NCBI GenBank assembly: GCA_963920765.1
Contig: OY987251.1
Coordinates: 932,501-996,500 of the forward strand
Reading direction: 5' to 3'
Origin: Ulota crispa
Lineage: Eukaryota; Streptophyta; Bryopsida; Orthotrichales; Orthotrichaceae
DNA length: 64,000 bases
This document shows, one piece after another, positions 22,933 through 35,479 of the stretch (position 1 is its first letter; each line of letters begins with the position of its first letter). Both the position numbers and the translations under genes were made by a program. The notes beneath the pieces are model-generated. The model was not told where the DNA came from. It searched no databases and worked only from the letters and a program-made list of their open reading frames with translations.

Positions 22933-23748
22933 AGTTGCCACCATATCATAACTATTGAATGGTGGTTGTATGAAGACTTATTTGCACCTAGATGGTATCA
23001 ACTGTGTATATTAATTGAAGGCATTAGCTGATTTTTGTGTTTATTAAAGGTAGAAGTATTTGAGATTTTGTGATTTTTTATATTATAAGTTTCTATGTTC
23101 TTGTGGGCAGCATTGTTGGAGACACTGTCTATCATTTTATTTTTGATCATCTTCATGTGACAACAAAACCTTAATGACTACACTTACCAAAGTTCCCACT
23201 ACTCTTTAGTTCTTTGACTCTCATAATTGTTATCGCAAACTTTGATTGTTTTGTTGATTGTGGCCGTGAATGTGGTGTATTGCTTGCCTATTTTGTTTGG
23301 TAAGAACCTCTAATTTTGAGCAATGGTTGTCAATTTCATTTGCTTACATTAGTTTATGAAATCACCATCACTTGGGCAAATTCATGCTTAACTGAAGTTC
23401 AAGGATTTTATGCCAATTTGCTCATTGGTGTCTCTTCTATTGGTGCTAATTGACTTAGAAGATTCACACTATTCTCCTCCGCTGGGGTTTTGATTCAAAT
23501 GACCAGATGACGTTAGGGCCACATACACAAAGCCAAATGTTGGGCAAGGAAGACATACCACCAGTGTCAAAATCAATGGGAAAACTTGTGATTGCTAAAG
23601 CAAGGGTGTGTATTCTTTAATCCTAACTTGCTTTGTTTCAATAAGAACAAAGTATTTCATTGTAGTAATTCAAAAAATCTAGGATAGGAGTGTCCACCTT
23701 TTTGAAATGTGGTAATTCTTCCTTTTTCATTTGAACATGCACTAGAAT
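22933..23748. other. AT-rich intergenic DNA
   Basis: Nothing recognisable is seen in this stretch on either strand. Confidence 0.5.
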
Positions 23749-23884
23749 AAAAATTTGTTGAAGTCAACACAAACTACATGATGTTTTTTTGCTTCTAACG
23801 CATATATTTGTGTTGAATAACACAATTGTTTGAGTTAGAAGCAAAAAGACATCATATAGTTTTTGTAGACTTCAACAAATTTTT
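23749..23884. repeat. 136-bp hairpin with arms of about 52 bp
   Basis: AAAAATTTGTTGAAGTCAAC at the left is matched by the inverse AAAAATTTGTTGAAGTCTAC at the right, and pairing continues with few mismatches through GCTTCTAA, leaving a loop of roughly 30 bases. Size and near-perfect arms could fit a small foldback MITE or a hairpin RNA precursor. Confidence 0.7.
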
Positions 23885-26844
23885 CTTTTGGTGATGTTTT
23901 GGAATGAGCAACATGAGTGGCTGTGCCCACCCACAAGAGTTTAGTCACGTGCAACTAAGCTTTCAAATGTAGGCGCAGTCACCTTCATTTAGCTTGATCT
24001 TTATTGTAACATAAAATGAATTTATAGATCACCATATATAAGTATTGTTGAAGTTTTTGTTTTTTCAATTTAGTGTGTTCTTTGTGTCAAAATAATATCA
24101 TTATTGTCTCTGAATTGTAATTTTGCACTATTGATATGTTTCAAAAATTTCTTAGAATGTTTTGCATCATTTCACTAGAATATTGGAGTAGTTTGAGGCC
24201 CCTAGAAATCAATAGTTATGCACAATTAATGTTATAAGTGGAGCCCCTTGATACTATGGATTTTAGTTATTAATGTAGCTAATTCATGTTACATTCAAGA
24301 TTTAAGAGCATTTCAATTATCTAAGCTTACTTAAATATTGGAGTAGTTAGTGGCCGTTAGGAAACATTAGTTATGCACAACTAACATTTTATTGGAGCCC
24401 CTTGGTACTATTGATTTCATAAACTAAAGTAGAAAATACGTGTAACATTCACAGCTTAACAACATTTCTGATTTAATTTGTTATAGAAGGTTGTATATGT
24501 TAGAATGGATTGTTAGTTTTAATATATTTATTTCTATGCATTACTAATATTTTTATTTATTATTTGGTTCAATTTTGCTTGCAATATTTGTATCCATTTT
24601 ATAGGATATTTTTATGCTTTCAAAGTTTGATATTTGTAATAAATGCTATGTGTTTGATTAGCAATTCATATTATATTTCTTTTGTTATTTGTTTTTTTAT
24701 TGGAGATTGCTTAATTTCATTACATTATATTTGGAATGTTAATATGTATGAACATTGTTTGTTGATTTGTTTTTCAAAATGCGAATTTGGAAGAAATGGC
24801 TGATATGCCCTACTGCAATCTAATGAGTTGAGCGTCGTTGGCTACAAATGTTAAGAAATCAAGGAAATAACTTAGTTGATGCCACTTGCAACAATAGCAT
24901 GTGAGATTTTTTGAAATGACACATTGCAACAATCGTCCATAAATCAAACATTAAATGTCATGCTCAGCAACTTGGTTCAAATTTGAAGTGCATGGCCAAA
25001 ATAGCAAAAGAATGCAAAGGTTATTTGGCTCCAACTTATCAAAGAAAAAAAGAAAAAAATGATGATTGCCACAAAGGTTTTGACACATTTTTGGTTTTGC
25101 TAGGATGATATCCAATGTTGTGTTAGAGATTTGAAGCAAAAATGGATTATTGATTGGCCCAAAGTTCCAAATTTGGCATGTTTTTTTAGGTACTAATTTC
25201 ACTTGTGAAGAATCTATATTGTTGCAACATGCGGGTTTTTGTGTGCAAGAGTAGCCTTTACTGTCTCTTTCTTGTCTAGCTAGCTTGTCAACTTGTTTTG
25301 ATTGCATTTAACTCAATGAAATAACATCATCCAATTTAGAACTTTATCCAATCATTTGAAATAGTTGCACTGTATGGCAAATTTCAATATCTTGACCCCA
25401 ATATAAAGAAACAAATGGAAAAGTGCTACAAATATAAGTCATACAGTTTGGAAGTAACACTACTTGTATTGCCTAGATTAGATGCAATTTCTTTCCTTGA
25501 AATGGGAAACGATCTCATAAAAAACGTATATCAAATTAAAGTATGAATATTTTTTGTTAGTACTTGCTTGGATTTTGTGAATATAATTTTTTTTTTCTAT
25601 TGGTGGACTTCAACAATATGTAAGCTGCAAACACCTGTATTATCTATTTTGTTACCTCTACAAGGTGAATACTCAAAAGGAAAAAATCATACATACTTCA
25701 AATTCTTGTTACTTCAAGATGAATACCCTTTTCAATTAAGTAGGATTATCAAGATTAGAAAAAAATTGTGCTTAAATTTACGTCAATACAGATTGGACAT
25801 TAAGTACGTATTATAAGACTTCTTTTGTTCTTTTATAATCTTTCATGGTTAAATTTTTTTAATGCATTCACATGCATCACAAACATGTGTTGCTTGGTTT
25901 TTTTATTTGCTACAATTAGGGATGTAATTAGTGAAATTTTCCTGCACATTATAATAGCTTTGCGTAACTAAATAAATTAACTATTTTACATATTATTGTG
26001 GTCTTGATCTTGGAAGGTGTATGTTTAGATTAATGATTGTGTTACGTAACTAGCTGCTTTTATTAATAGTCATGTATGTTAGTTTTAAAGGTTACTTGAT
26101 GAATGCAAACCAATTTAGCCCATAAACGTTGCAAAGCCATTTTGTGGCTTTTAGATGATTGAAAAGTGCTCTGACAGTGGAATAACATTGTTTTTCATCC
26201 TAGATTCCGTTGGGATATGAGTAATGCAATCTAGAGCATGTACATAGATAGCTTTTGCATGCATAATGTTTAAAAAATGGTCCCACTTGCCAATTGAGTA
26301 GTAAAGATGCACCACTGTGTAGTGTATTTTGAATTTTGATGATCATTTTACCAAAACTCAATATGAGTTATTAAAATGATGTGTTTTTAGTTTGAGCATA
26401 ACTAGCACTTGAAAGTTTACCAAATGCGGTTTCTCCTTGTACTTTAATATTGTGAAAAAATTTAAGTTTTGAAATTTTCATTACTATCACAAGTTGAGTA
26501 CCTATTACCATGGAATAGTTACTTTTTCTAATTTTAGCAATATGGGAAGAAAAATTCCATCATGATGATCTTCATCATGATTCACATCTATGATACAAAA
26601 ATTGGCACAATTGAATACATTTTATAATTACTATGAATTTCTTTAACATTTGCTTCAAAAAATTAAAAAAATTTCATATTTTCACCAAAATTTAAGAACA
26701 TTGTTTATGCATGCAGTATGCACATACCTTCTACTACTAAAATCATAATATTGAATTTGATGTTGATTACATTACAAAAACAACTCCTAGAAGATGATTG
26801 CAATACCACAAAAAATTCATGGTTGTAGGCCCGTCCTTTAGGGG
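23885..26844. other. AT-rich intergenic DNA with a short direct repeat
   Basis: 24182-24280 and 24338-24430 are direct copies (TTGGAGTAGTTTGAGGCC / TTGGAGTAGTTAGTGGCC, both followed by AGTTATGCACAA). The remaining nearly 3 kb has only short AT-driven frames and no recognised element, apart from an isolated TTAA-type terminus at its right end (26830-26848). Confidence 0.5.
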
Positions 26845-26848
26845 TTAA
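26830..26848. mobile_element. Isolated right end of a TTAA element
   Basis: CGTCCTTTAGGGG followed by TTAA matches the right terminus of families F, H and I. I could not find a clear left end; a weak candidate, TTAGCCCATAAACG, lies near 26116. The body is probably degraded. Confidence 0.45.
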
Positions 26849-27204
26849 TTGAGGTGAATCAAAAATTTACAACTTCAATTTCTTAAAAGAAATTATTTAT
26901 TCAATGCTCACACTTCTAAATAATTGTACAAGAAATTCACAACTCATTTAAAATCTTTTTAGATTATTTTAATTGCAAATTTATCATTACAATGAATACA
27001 ACCAAAAAAGTCAAATTTGCATGGTTATAGGTGCAAGCACAAATCTATAGTCATAGGTCTCAAATTTTACTATAAATAATAATTTTCAAATAATTCTTCA
27101 AAAAATTTGTTAAAAAAATGAAAGAATATTTCTACTTCTTCAAATGTTCTTGATTAAGGCTCCACACTCATGGACTTCACGCTTGAGGCTCACAAGCTCA
27201 CCGC

Positions 27205-29914
27205 TCAAGGCTCGCATCCTAGCGTTGTTGCACATTTAGTCAATTTGGACATGTCAATTAGGACACAATTTCTTGTAATGAGTTCTTTAGGTGTTTGATC
27301 ATTAATAGCTTTTGTTGGTAAGCAATTTTGAATATAGGCGGCCATACCAACGGCTTCAACCCAAAAACAACTTTTGAGTCCAGCAAATTGAAGCATGGAA
27401 TGAGCACTTTCAACTAAAGTGCAATTCTTGTGCTCTGCTACTCCATTTTGCTCTATAAGGTGCAGCTGTTTGCCTTATTATACCATATGTTTTACAATAG
27501 TGATTAAATTTGTTAGAAGTATATTCACCTCCACCATTGGTTCAAAAAAATTTAATCTTTTGATTTGTAAAAATTTTGGCTTCAGCTTTAAAGATTTTGA
27601 AATTTGTAAAAACTTCATTTTTATGTTGTAAAAAATATACAATCGTTTATCTAGATTTGTCATCAATAAAAGTGACAAAATATAATGATCCACTACAAGA
27701 CGGTGTTTGCATAGGACCATAAACATCACTATGAACTAATTCTAGGAGTTCTTTAGCTTGTGTGCCTCCTTTCGTGGGAAATGGAAGTCTATGTTGTTTA
27801 CTAGCTAAACAACTAGAACAAAAACTTAAGTTGGGATTTTTATCCAATGTAAGACTACATACAAATTCACGTGATTGCATTAATCTTAGTTTTTGGATTC
27901 CAACATGACCCAACCTTAAATGCCAAAGGTCAGTAGAATTGACTAGCTTATGGCTAAAAGTATTAATAAGGCTTTGGCCTTTTTGTGATGTAATTTGTAT
28001 AGAATGAGATGAGCCAATCTTGTATAATTGGCCTTCTCTTTGGCAAACAACAAGAACCTTATTACTAGATTTCTTATCCATAAGGACGCATTTCTCTGGT
28101 GAAAATATAAAAGTATATCCAACATCTATTGCTTGACTAACAAAAATTAAATTCTTTTTTAATTGTGGGACATAAAGAATTTTTTCAATTTTTTTAATAT
28201 CTCCTTTAGGAAGAATAATTTCAACTGTGTTAAAACCCTTAATTTCACAAGTGGAATTGTCATCTAAATATACAAATTCATTATTGAATAAACTTTCTAG
28301 TGTTAGAAAACATCTAGAAAGAAAATACATATGCTGCAAAGCGCCGGAATCAACATACCAAGCGTCTTCATTAATGTCAATTAATGTCAACAAATAAAAA
28401 TGTTACAAGCAAATTAGCCTCGTTGGAAGCTCCATTGTTTAATTGTTGTGATCTTCTTTCCTCTGCTAGTTTAATACGGCAATCTCAGATCTGGTGTCTC
28501 GGTTTTCCATAATGAAAACATACTATAGAAAATTTTCCTTGATAATTATTTGTACTTGAAGTAGGGGAATTTGAATTGTATTTAGTAAATTGTTGTCTGT
28601 TATATTGGTTTGATTTATCAAATTGTCTTACACATTGTCCACTTGATTTTGTTGAATGGGGGCGTTGGCCTCCAAATAATGCAAAAGAAGATTTGTCAGT
28701 ATCTTCTCCCTTCCTCCTTAAATCTTCTTCAAGGAGTAATTGAATTGTATCATTTAAGGCACCAACTCGACTAGTTTGGGCCATTACAAGGCCAACATAT
28801 GAAGTTGGTAAGGATCCAAGTAAATTGGCTATGGCTTTGGCATCCAAAATTGTGGTGCCAACCATGGCCAATTCATCTTGCATATTGCAAAAACAATTAA
28901 AATGGGTTTCCATATTCTTGCTTTCTTGCATTTTTATTGTGAATTTTTTTTGGATAATTCAATTTTTGCCAATAAGTTTGGCCGTTTGATACTTTACTTT
29001 CAAAGTATCCCATACTTCTTTAGAAGTCTTTAATGTTTTCACATGGACTAGTAAGTGATCCTTCATGAAAAAAAGGATGTCACTTTTTGCTTTTTGATCT
29101 TTGCAATCCCATGATGGTTGATTGGTGGGTGTTGTTGGTTGTATTGTAGAACCATCAACAACACCCCAAGTATCTTCTTGGATAAGATACATTTCCATCC
29201 GAGTTGATCATGGAGTGTAATTTTTGCCATCAAAACGGTTTACTAAACTACTAGATTGCAAAGTACTCATTTCATTTATTTGTTATGTGTTGAATTTCAT
29301 ATTGATCATATATATATGATCTTGGAGAAAAATTCAAATGTATGCTTTTTAATTTGGTGAAGGTAGGAAAGAATATCCATTATTAGCAAAAAAATATGGA
29401 TTTACCTCATCATATTCTGGTATTTCTTCAATCCAAGAGTTTAATTCTTCAATCAAAGAAAGAGGTGCTTGTTCAATGCCATATGAAATCTTGACAAGTG
29501 AGATTTGATTTTTAAGCAATGGGATAGTGTTTAATGGTTGAGGATTGAGGTGGAAATTAATGAATGCATTTTCAAATCAAAGACTTGTTTCAATTTCAAT
29601 TCAATTAGTATCATCAATGAACAAGTCATAAACATCATCACTTGCACATTCTCCAACATTTGGTGGAAGAATACACATATTTAGGGAGTAAAATCTCCCA
29701 AATAATATTTTGTAATTTTAAAATGCAAGAGTTAAAAACAATTTAAACCATACTCTGATACCATGATAAGAATAGAAATATACAAGTATTCAAGTGAAAT
29801 AATAATGATTGTAATAGAATAGGCAATAAGCCTTTTGTATAAGAAGACATTAGATCAAGGGTTGTGACCCTTGATACTTATGACTTATGACTATGAGTTT
29901 TATTATCTTTGACA
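27205..29914 (-). mobile_element. Ty1/copia LTR retrotransposon fossil, broken
   Basis: On the minus strand the parts occur in copia order: a short LTR of about 150 bp starting TG and ending CA (29764-29914), directly followed by a primer-binding site TGGTATCAGAG complementary to plant initiator tRNA-Met, then a gag-like region (about 29200-28485), a protease/GAG-pre-integrase stretch (about 28390-27900) and integrase core sequence to about 27205. Protein-level resemblance to plant copia elements is clear. The copy is incomplete and broken in several places, and no second LTR is found in this window, so it is an old fossil that cannot be dated by LTR comparison. Its LTR edge abuts a subtilase gene fragment. 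Confidence 0.85.
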
Positions 29915-30240
29915 GGTGCTTGTAGCAATTGGGAGGAGTGGAGCCATTCAACTGGACAAGTTCGCTTGGAGTTGATGTATATTGTTCATATGGACAATTC
30001 TCAACTCCCTGATGTAGAGAATGTCTTGGCAACACCGTTCAATGTGTACAACAATTTGCTGCGGGGCGTGAAGTTTGAGGTCAACAGCAATTCCAAGAAT
30101 GATGTATCTACAGCGCAGCCGGTGCATGTCTACTACCACGCTTTGCGTGGATTCTCCGCTCAACTTACGGATGAGGAGGTTGCGGACGCTATAGAGATGA
30201 ACAGTTTTGTTGGGGACCACAGGATTGGGATCTTAGAATT
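29915..30240 (+). pseudogene. Subtilisin-like protease propeptide (I9) fragment
   Basis: The frame reads YIVHMDNSQLP at about 29978, the start of a plant subtilase inhibitor propeptide, and continues to YYHALRGFSAQLTDEEVADA (30131-30190), the conserved end of that domain. The region between them is of normal length. No signal peptide precedes it, because the copia LTR lies immediately upstream, and no catalytic Asp/His/Ser domain follows. The sequence after about 30240 no longer resembles a subtilase. It is best read as a gene fragment stranded beside the retrotransposon. A spliced gene with the catalytic part outside the window is unlikely, given the unrelated DNA downstream. Confidence 0.75.
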
Positions 30241-30351
30241 GGGGACCTTGGGCTGTGTTCATCAGACACATTGGTTTGGTTGTTCCACTTTCAGTTGTTT
30301 TCTCGTCTATTTTGGCATTGTTTTTTGAGTTTGGATCTGAGCTAAGATGCA

Positions 30352-30807
30352 ATGGGTTTTCATTTCAATGATTCTAGTGGTTCTGACAGAGACACTGATA
30401 GAGGTGGTGAGAGCATAGGTGGTGAGAGCCACCACATTGATTGGCCAAAAATAGAGTTGTCAAAGGGGGATCGTCGGCCAGAGACAAAGTTGTCAGAGGG
30501 AGATTATGCTGGACAACGAGCCCCATGGTGGCAGATTCACTTTGTGCAAGCTTTGAAACCAGTGAGGTACGACAAGGAGCAGCAACACAAGAATCAAGAT
30601 GAGCCACGGCCTTGGGAACTGCTCCAGTACTTGCCCAAAAGGCAAGGTCTAGGGTACGCACGCACAATACTAGTGTTGAATGAGACATTGGATGGTTTAG
30701 AGCCCAATGTGGGCAGCTTTGGATTCTTAGAGCATTGCCATCGCTCTCCCGCAACACCAAATGCAACCAGATATTTCATGGGCTACCACGCTGGCCATTT
30801 CACGTAG
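30352..30807 (+). CDS. Hypothetical 151-residue frame, unrecognised
   Basis: The frame starts MGFHFNDSSGSDRDTDRGGE, is hydrophilic and charged in its first half, and lies in a locally GC-richer stretch just downstream of the subtilase fragment. An overlapping 130-residue minus-strand frame is also open, so openness alone is weak evidence. I recognise no domain. It may be a remnant of the gene that contributed the subtilase fragment, or non-coding. Confidence 0.25.
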   Translation: MGFHFNDSSGSDRDTDRGGESIGGESHHIDWPKIELSKGDRRPETKLSEGDYAGQRAPWWQIHFVQALKPVRYDKEQQHKNQDEPRPWELLQYLPKRQGLGYARTILVLNETLDGLEPNVGSFGFLEHCHRSPATPNATRYFMGYHAGHFT

Positions 30808-31129
30808 TGGCTTTGCCCTTTCAGGAGTTCTTCCATTGCGCACTCACTCTACGTCGTTGCTTCTTCTCTCCAGTACTCAGAAAGGAAACAAGCACAAACA
30901 AGCGTTCAACAAATTTGAGTCCTCTCGTGAGTTGTAACATGAACTCAAAAGACTTGGAGAGTAGCGTGGATGAGAGCTTGTATCGTTGCCCAAGAAATCC
31001 ATAAAGGCTTTGGTGTGGGTGCATTGGAGCTCCAAAATTCCCTACTCCCTCAATGATTATAGTTCCGTGTGCACTTGCATCTGCGGCGGTGATGCTTTTA
31101 TAGGGTGATGTTTGAATTGCACATGATAC

Positions 31130-31600
31130 TGCAATTTTACTATGTGACCACAAAGCTACTACGATAAGTATTGTGGGTAAATAATTATCAAGGTCCACGA
31201 AATTAGTCCAACTTTATATCTTTTCAGTATAAATTGTATATGTTAAATAAGTTGTACTCAATTCAGTTGGAAATTATTGGAATGTAATCATTATCTACAA
31301 TAAAAACAAATTCCAACAAAAAAATAACTCAAATAATTACCACCTACAAGTAGATAATGCAATACATTCTCGTGGATTTTTGCTATTTTGATATTCAACA
31401 TCATAACTACAAATAAAAATAAAATGGCAATAGCTCCTACATAAACCACCAAAAAAATCATGACAAAAAAGTCAAGACCTAACAAAACAAGTAAAACCAA
31501 AGTGTTAAAAAAAAACTAAGATGAAAAATAAAACAGAATGGATTGGATTTTTAGCATGTATTACCCTAACACTAGGAGACTAAAGCAATGCAACTACAAT
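31130..31600 (-). pseudogene. nad6: Nuclear copy of mitochondrial nad6 (NUMT), broken
   Basis: On the minus strand, pieces in different frames match plant NADH dehydrogenase subunit 6 in order: IALVS then VIHAKNPIHSVLFFILVF (31590-31510), LGLDFFVMIFLVVYVGAIAI and MMLNIKIAKIHENVL (31480-31340), VIFLLEFVFIVDNDYIP (31320-31270), and TELSTTYLTYTIYTEKI (31260-31205). At least three frame changes and two in-frame stops mean it is not functional. The missing NAD6 start and end are blurred by a duplication: about 80 bp (31131-31205) recur in direct orientation at 31596-31683. nad6 normally encodes a membrane subunit of complex I in the mitochondrion; this is a transferred relic. Confidence 0.88.
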
Positions 31601-31689
31601 TTTACTATGTGACTACAAAGCTAGTCTTGAGGGTCCACTACGATAGGTATTGTGGGTAAATGATTATCAAGGTCCACCATAATTTTATC

Positions 31690-32720
31690 TAGTATTACAA
31701 ATTGCTATGATAAGCAAAACCACAAATCTCCAAGCTCGTGACTTTGAGATTTCTGAATTTTTTTTAAACTACTTAGAAATAATGTTGTTTAGAAGAATTT
31801 TAATCCACAATTGCTTACAAAAGATAGAATCTATTAACAAAGATTAGAAATCCTATAGTCCACATCATTACATGATAATTTTGGTGTAACAATATTAGGC
31901 CCTAGGTGTTGCAACTAGTTGTACAAAGGTAGAATATGTAATTCACAAGCCTCTCTCTACTATGGTGCCCCCTATATTTGTCCAAATTCATCTAAATTAA
32001 AATGAAAATTCAAGTATGCCAACTAAAATTTTAGAATATTAATGGGCTCTCACATGTGGAGATTTTGCATTTGTTCAAATTTTTCTGATTGGATGCTTGT
32101 TTACAAACACATATAGCAACCGATTTCCTTGACCAACCAAAAAGTTGTTTAAATTTCAAAACATAGAAATAAAGTTGATGTTCCCCATTAAAAATTTCAT
32201 CAATACTCCAATCAAATGCACGTAACTAGTCATGACGTTTAGTACCACAAAAAGATCAATCTTGTAAAAAAATGAAAACAATTTTAGTGGCGCTAGTTTG
32301 AAACAATATTCTTTCTCATTCTTTTTTGCTACAAGAAATTTTGGCCCAATGCCAACAAAATATTTTTCTTTGGAAGGAAGCTGAATACTAAAATTGTTGC
32401 ACCAAATCATGAATGCATTAAAGCATATGCAACAATAAACTCTTAAGAGATTGAAAAGATATTGGTCAAATTAACAGGTGCGGATATAATAACTTTCTTG
32501 TAACTTTTTAGTATGTTTTTTACTCTTTGAATGATTATGTAGGTGATTGTTTTGGAACGTTCCCTATCAAAACCAAAGTAAATAGTCCCACTAATCATAA
32601 GGTAAACACACTTATATTTTGGAATGGTTATTTTTATTATGCTTTTACAAATGCAAGGTTCTTTCTATTTTCAATCAAAATATATGTACAAGCATAACTT
32701 TTGCAAATTGATAAAACAAT
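31690..32720. other. AT-rich intergenic DNA
   Basis: No gene or element termini are recognised. Short frames such as that at 32156-32410 on the minus strand have no domain and are AT-driven. Confidence 0.5.
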
Positions 32721-33651
32721 TTAACCCCAAAAGCTTTGAACACCCTCTTTTGGCCACATAGCAATTTTGAGCAGCTCACTACCAATGGGGTTGTTATTTT
32801 TTTCTTTGAAATTTTCACAAATCATTTATGTGAGGAGTAGCTTTAAGGTCCAAAAATTTTCATAACTTTCAACTACTTGGTTCAAAAATTATTGCATGAT
32901 ATGTAGTTTTCTTTGAACCTCGCTTTGAACTCCAGGTAGCCCGGGCAGCTTCTAAATTATTATTTTTTTAAATAAATAAAGCTTTGAAATTGGTTCTTTA
33001 GACTTTTCTATACATAGGATGCTTTGAATCATTCCATTTTGATCAATTAGATGAAATTTATGAAGAGATTTTGTTTGCAGGTAGTTATGGATTCTCTACT
33101 CTAAAATAAATTTGAACTCCTTTATTTCACTCAATTTTCAATATTTAGGAAAAAAAAAAAAGAAGGAAAGGATGTGAATTGTTTACTACAACATTACAAC
33201 CATTTGGATTTGCATTTTTCATTTCCATAATTAAATTCTTAACAATTTAGTGTTTTGAATCATTTTCTACTTCTTTTTAATTACTATCATTTTCCCACAT
33301 GTTGTACAATTTCAAATGATTTGAATTTTTTTTCACATGTGTACCCTACTTAAGTGGAATAAGGAATCTAGAGAAGCATCACCCACGTTTTTTTTCCTAA
33401 GGAATTTCACCCTTTGAAGGGTAGCTGCCTAGTTTTTCACAAGATGTTTTTGAATATTCAAATTGTTCCATCTTCCAATCCATGTGGTGAAAATTTTGAT
33501 TTTTTTTCAAAACCTTCTAAAACTCATTGTACAAGATCCTTTGGGTACATATACATAAAAATGTTTTGGTTTTCAAACTTGGTTGATGCTCTGAAAATGG
33601 CAATTTGGGAGAGTTTTTGGTAAAAACACTGCTTGATCCATTTGGGGTTAA
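32721..33651. mobile_element. TTAA element, family D copy 1 (931 bp)
   Basis: TTAA borders CCCCAAAAGC at the left and the inverse of CCCCAAATGG at the right. The interior aligns with 57516-58439 (shared GGCAACATAGCAATTTTG-like start and a stretch ending in GATGAAATTTATGAAG). The right TTAA is shared with a partial family E end that follows. Confidence 0.83.
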
Positions 33652-33695
33652 ACCTTAAATGCCAAAGGGAACAACTTTTGTCCCCTAGGCTTAAA
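33648..33695. mobile_element. Partial TTAA element, family E
   Basis: After the TTAA shared with the preceding element comes ACCTTAAATGCCAAAGGGAA and TTTTGTCCCC, matching the first 45 bp of the complete family E copy at 34939. The right half is absent or too diverged to see. Confidence 0.6.
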
Positions 33696-33699
33696 AGAA

Positions 33700-34938
33700 T
33701 TACTCAAAGGGTAAGAAAAAGCAGTTTTTTGTATGATCTTTTTCAGAAGTCATTATAAACACATGGTCCTTCATAGAAGGTAAAGATTTATTCATAGAAG
33801 GCAAAAGTTTATCTCATTAGTTGTACTCATATTTTTAGATAACCCAAATTGTAAGAAATTTCAAAATCACAATGTATGGTCCCAAGCTGCTCTTATTGTA
33901 ATTTTCATGAGGGGACTATGCACTATTAACTTTTGCAACTTTTTTGAGTAATATTTTGATGTTTGAGCACCACTATAAATGATATTGCTCATTTTAGTCC
34001 TTTGAGGACTACAACCATTTTCACAAAATCCACTCAAAACAAGGGTGATAAATTTAGATGTGCAATTGAATCAAATATGGCCCTAGTTTTAATAATCCAA
34101 CCGTACAAATGTGAAGGGCACCTTGTTTTTTGTAACGTATCAAACTTTTAGCTAGATCTATCGTTGGAAGTGAAATATTATAATGATTGAGTGAGCCGTA
34201 TGTGGAAAATCTCTAGTTTTTCATGTTTGTGTGGTTTTGAATGTTACCGCTTTAAACAAGCTTTGATTGAGAAGAGCCTTACATTTCTAGAAAGCATGGC
34301 TTCCCACCTTTCCAATAAGATTAGTTTCACACAAATAGATAAAAACAGCAATTACAAGGAGTAGCTAAGTGGACAGAAAGGGTCAAAAATCTACTTTCTT
34401 TGCTACCCTAAGACGGTTCTACAAGAAATTTGATAACTATTATGGAAAATCCAATTGGTGAAAACAATCAAGAATTGGCCTTAAATGTAAGATGACAAAT
34501 TTTAAAGATGAAATGACAACACCATTTTAGTAGATTTTCAAATACTACAATTATATTGCTACCATATAGGAAACAATACAAGTGTATTTTTTAAGCAATT
34601 TGAAATTTTTTAGGATTTTGTAATTAAAATTTGACATTCTTCTTGCATATATGATATATTGTGTTCTTGCTTTGATCCATCTTTGACAAAAAATATATAT
34701 ATGTATTTTGAAGCCATGCTATATAAACATCATTATTTATCAACTCACAAACCCAATTCTGTTGCTATTTTTTTAGATGGATGCAAAACTCTTGTGATCA
34801 CATGTGTTTTTCTAGATCAAATTCCAAATTATTGAGCAATTTCAATCTACAGGCCAAAAACTACTCCCTACGACCAAAATATTTTGGTTGCATGGTCCTT
34901 AAAAGGCGGGGGGGGGGGGGGGGTTGGTCGCATGGTCC
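33700..34938. other. AT-rich intergenic DNA with a G homopolymer
   Basis: Nothing coding is recognised. A run of about 18 G residues lies at 34907-34923. Confidence 0.5.
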
Positions 34939-35031
34939 TTAACCCTTGAATGCCAAAGGGGACGATTTTTGTCCCCGAGAATACTTAGGGCTCCATGTAT
35001 TCATAGTGACCCCCCGGCACTGAAGGGTTAA
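34939..35031. mobile_element. TTAA element, family E copy 1 (93 bp)
   Basis: TTAA flanks CCCTTGAATGCC at the left and the inverse of CCCTTCAGTGCC at the right (10 of 12 matching). A GC-rich palindromic core, GGGGAC..TTTTTGTCCCC, follows the left end. At 93 bp it is near the minimum for a transposable unit. Its right TTAA overlaps the left terminus of the 3.26-kb AGGTAG-family element. Confidence 0.8.
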
Positions 35032-35479
35032 GGTAGAAGCACCTAAACCTGACAGCATTTGTTTACGGACTTTTAGAAATGAATCACTATCTGATCTAGC
35101 AAACACCCAAATTAGACAAGCAGGTTAGCTTAAGTTGTCACCATAATTGAGCATAGGAACACAAATTGTATAGGTGGCAATTTATGATTGCATGTTACAT
35201 GGTCTTTGTGTTGTCGTTTTTTTCATTTCAATAAGACCATTTCAATGAGGGTCTAGTGATCTAGTCTCTAGTGTCCACAATAGTGGGTGTCAAACCTTCA
35301 ATTTGTTAAGATTTTGAGATAACTTTATCCAGAGGTTTTCTTAAAGTTACGGGGTGGTGGCTGAACCACAATGTGCAAAGTTATCACCCTTGCAAAGCTT
35401 CACGAACTCCTTGATAAAAATTTCACTAAGTTTTCATAACTTATGTATGGGATAATGTCACAAAGATTGATGTGTGATA

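Noticed and set aside
31291-31500. Functional nad6 gene, or mitochondrial origin of the whole window
   Set aside because: The frame is broken several times, and the window has nuclear introns, telo-boxes and transposons, so it is a nuclear relic.
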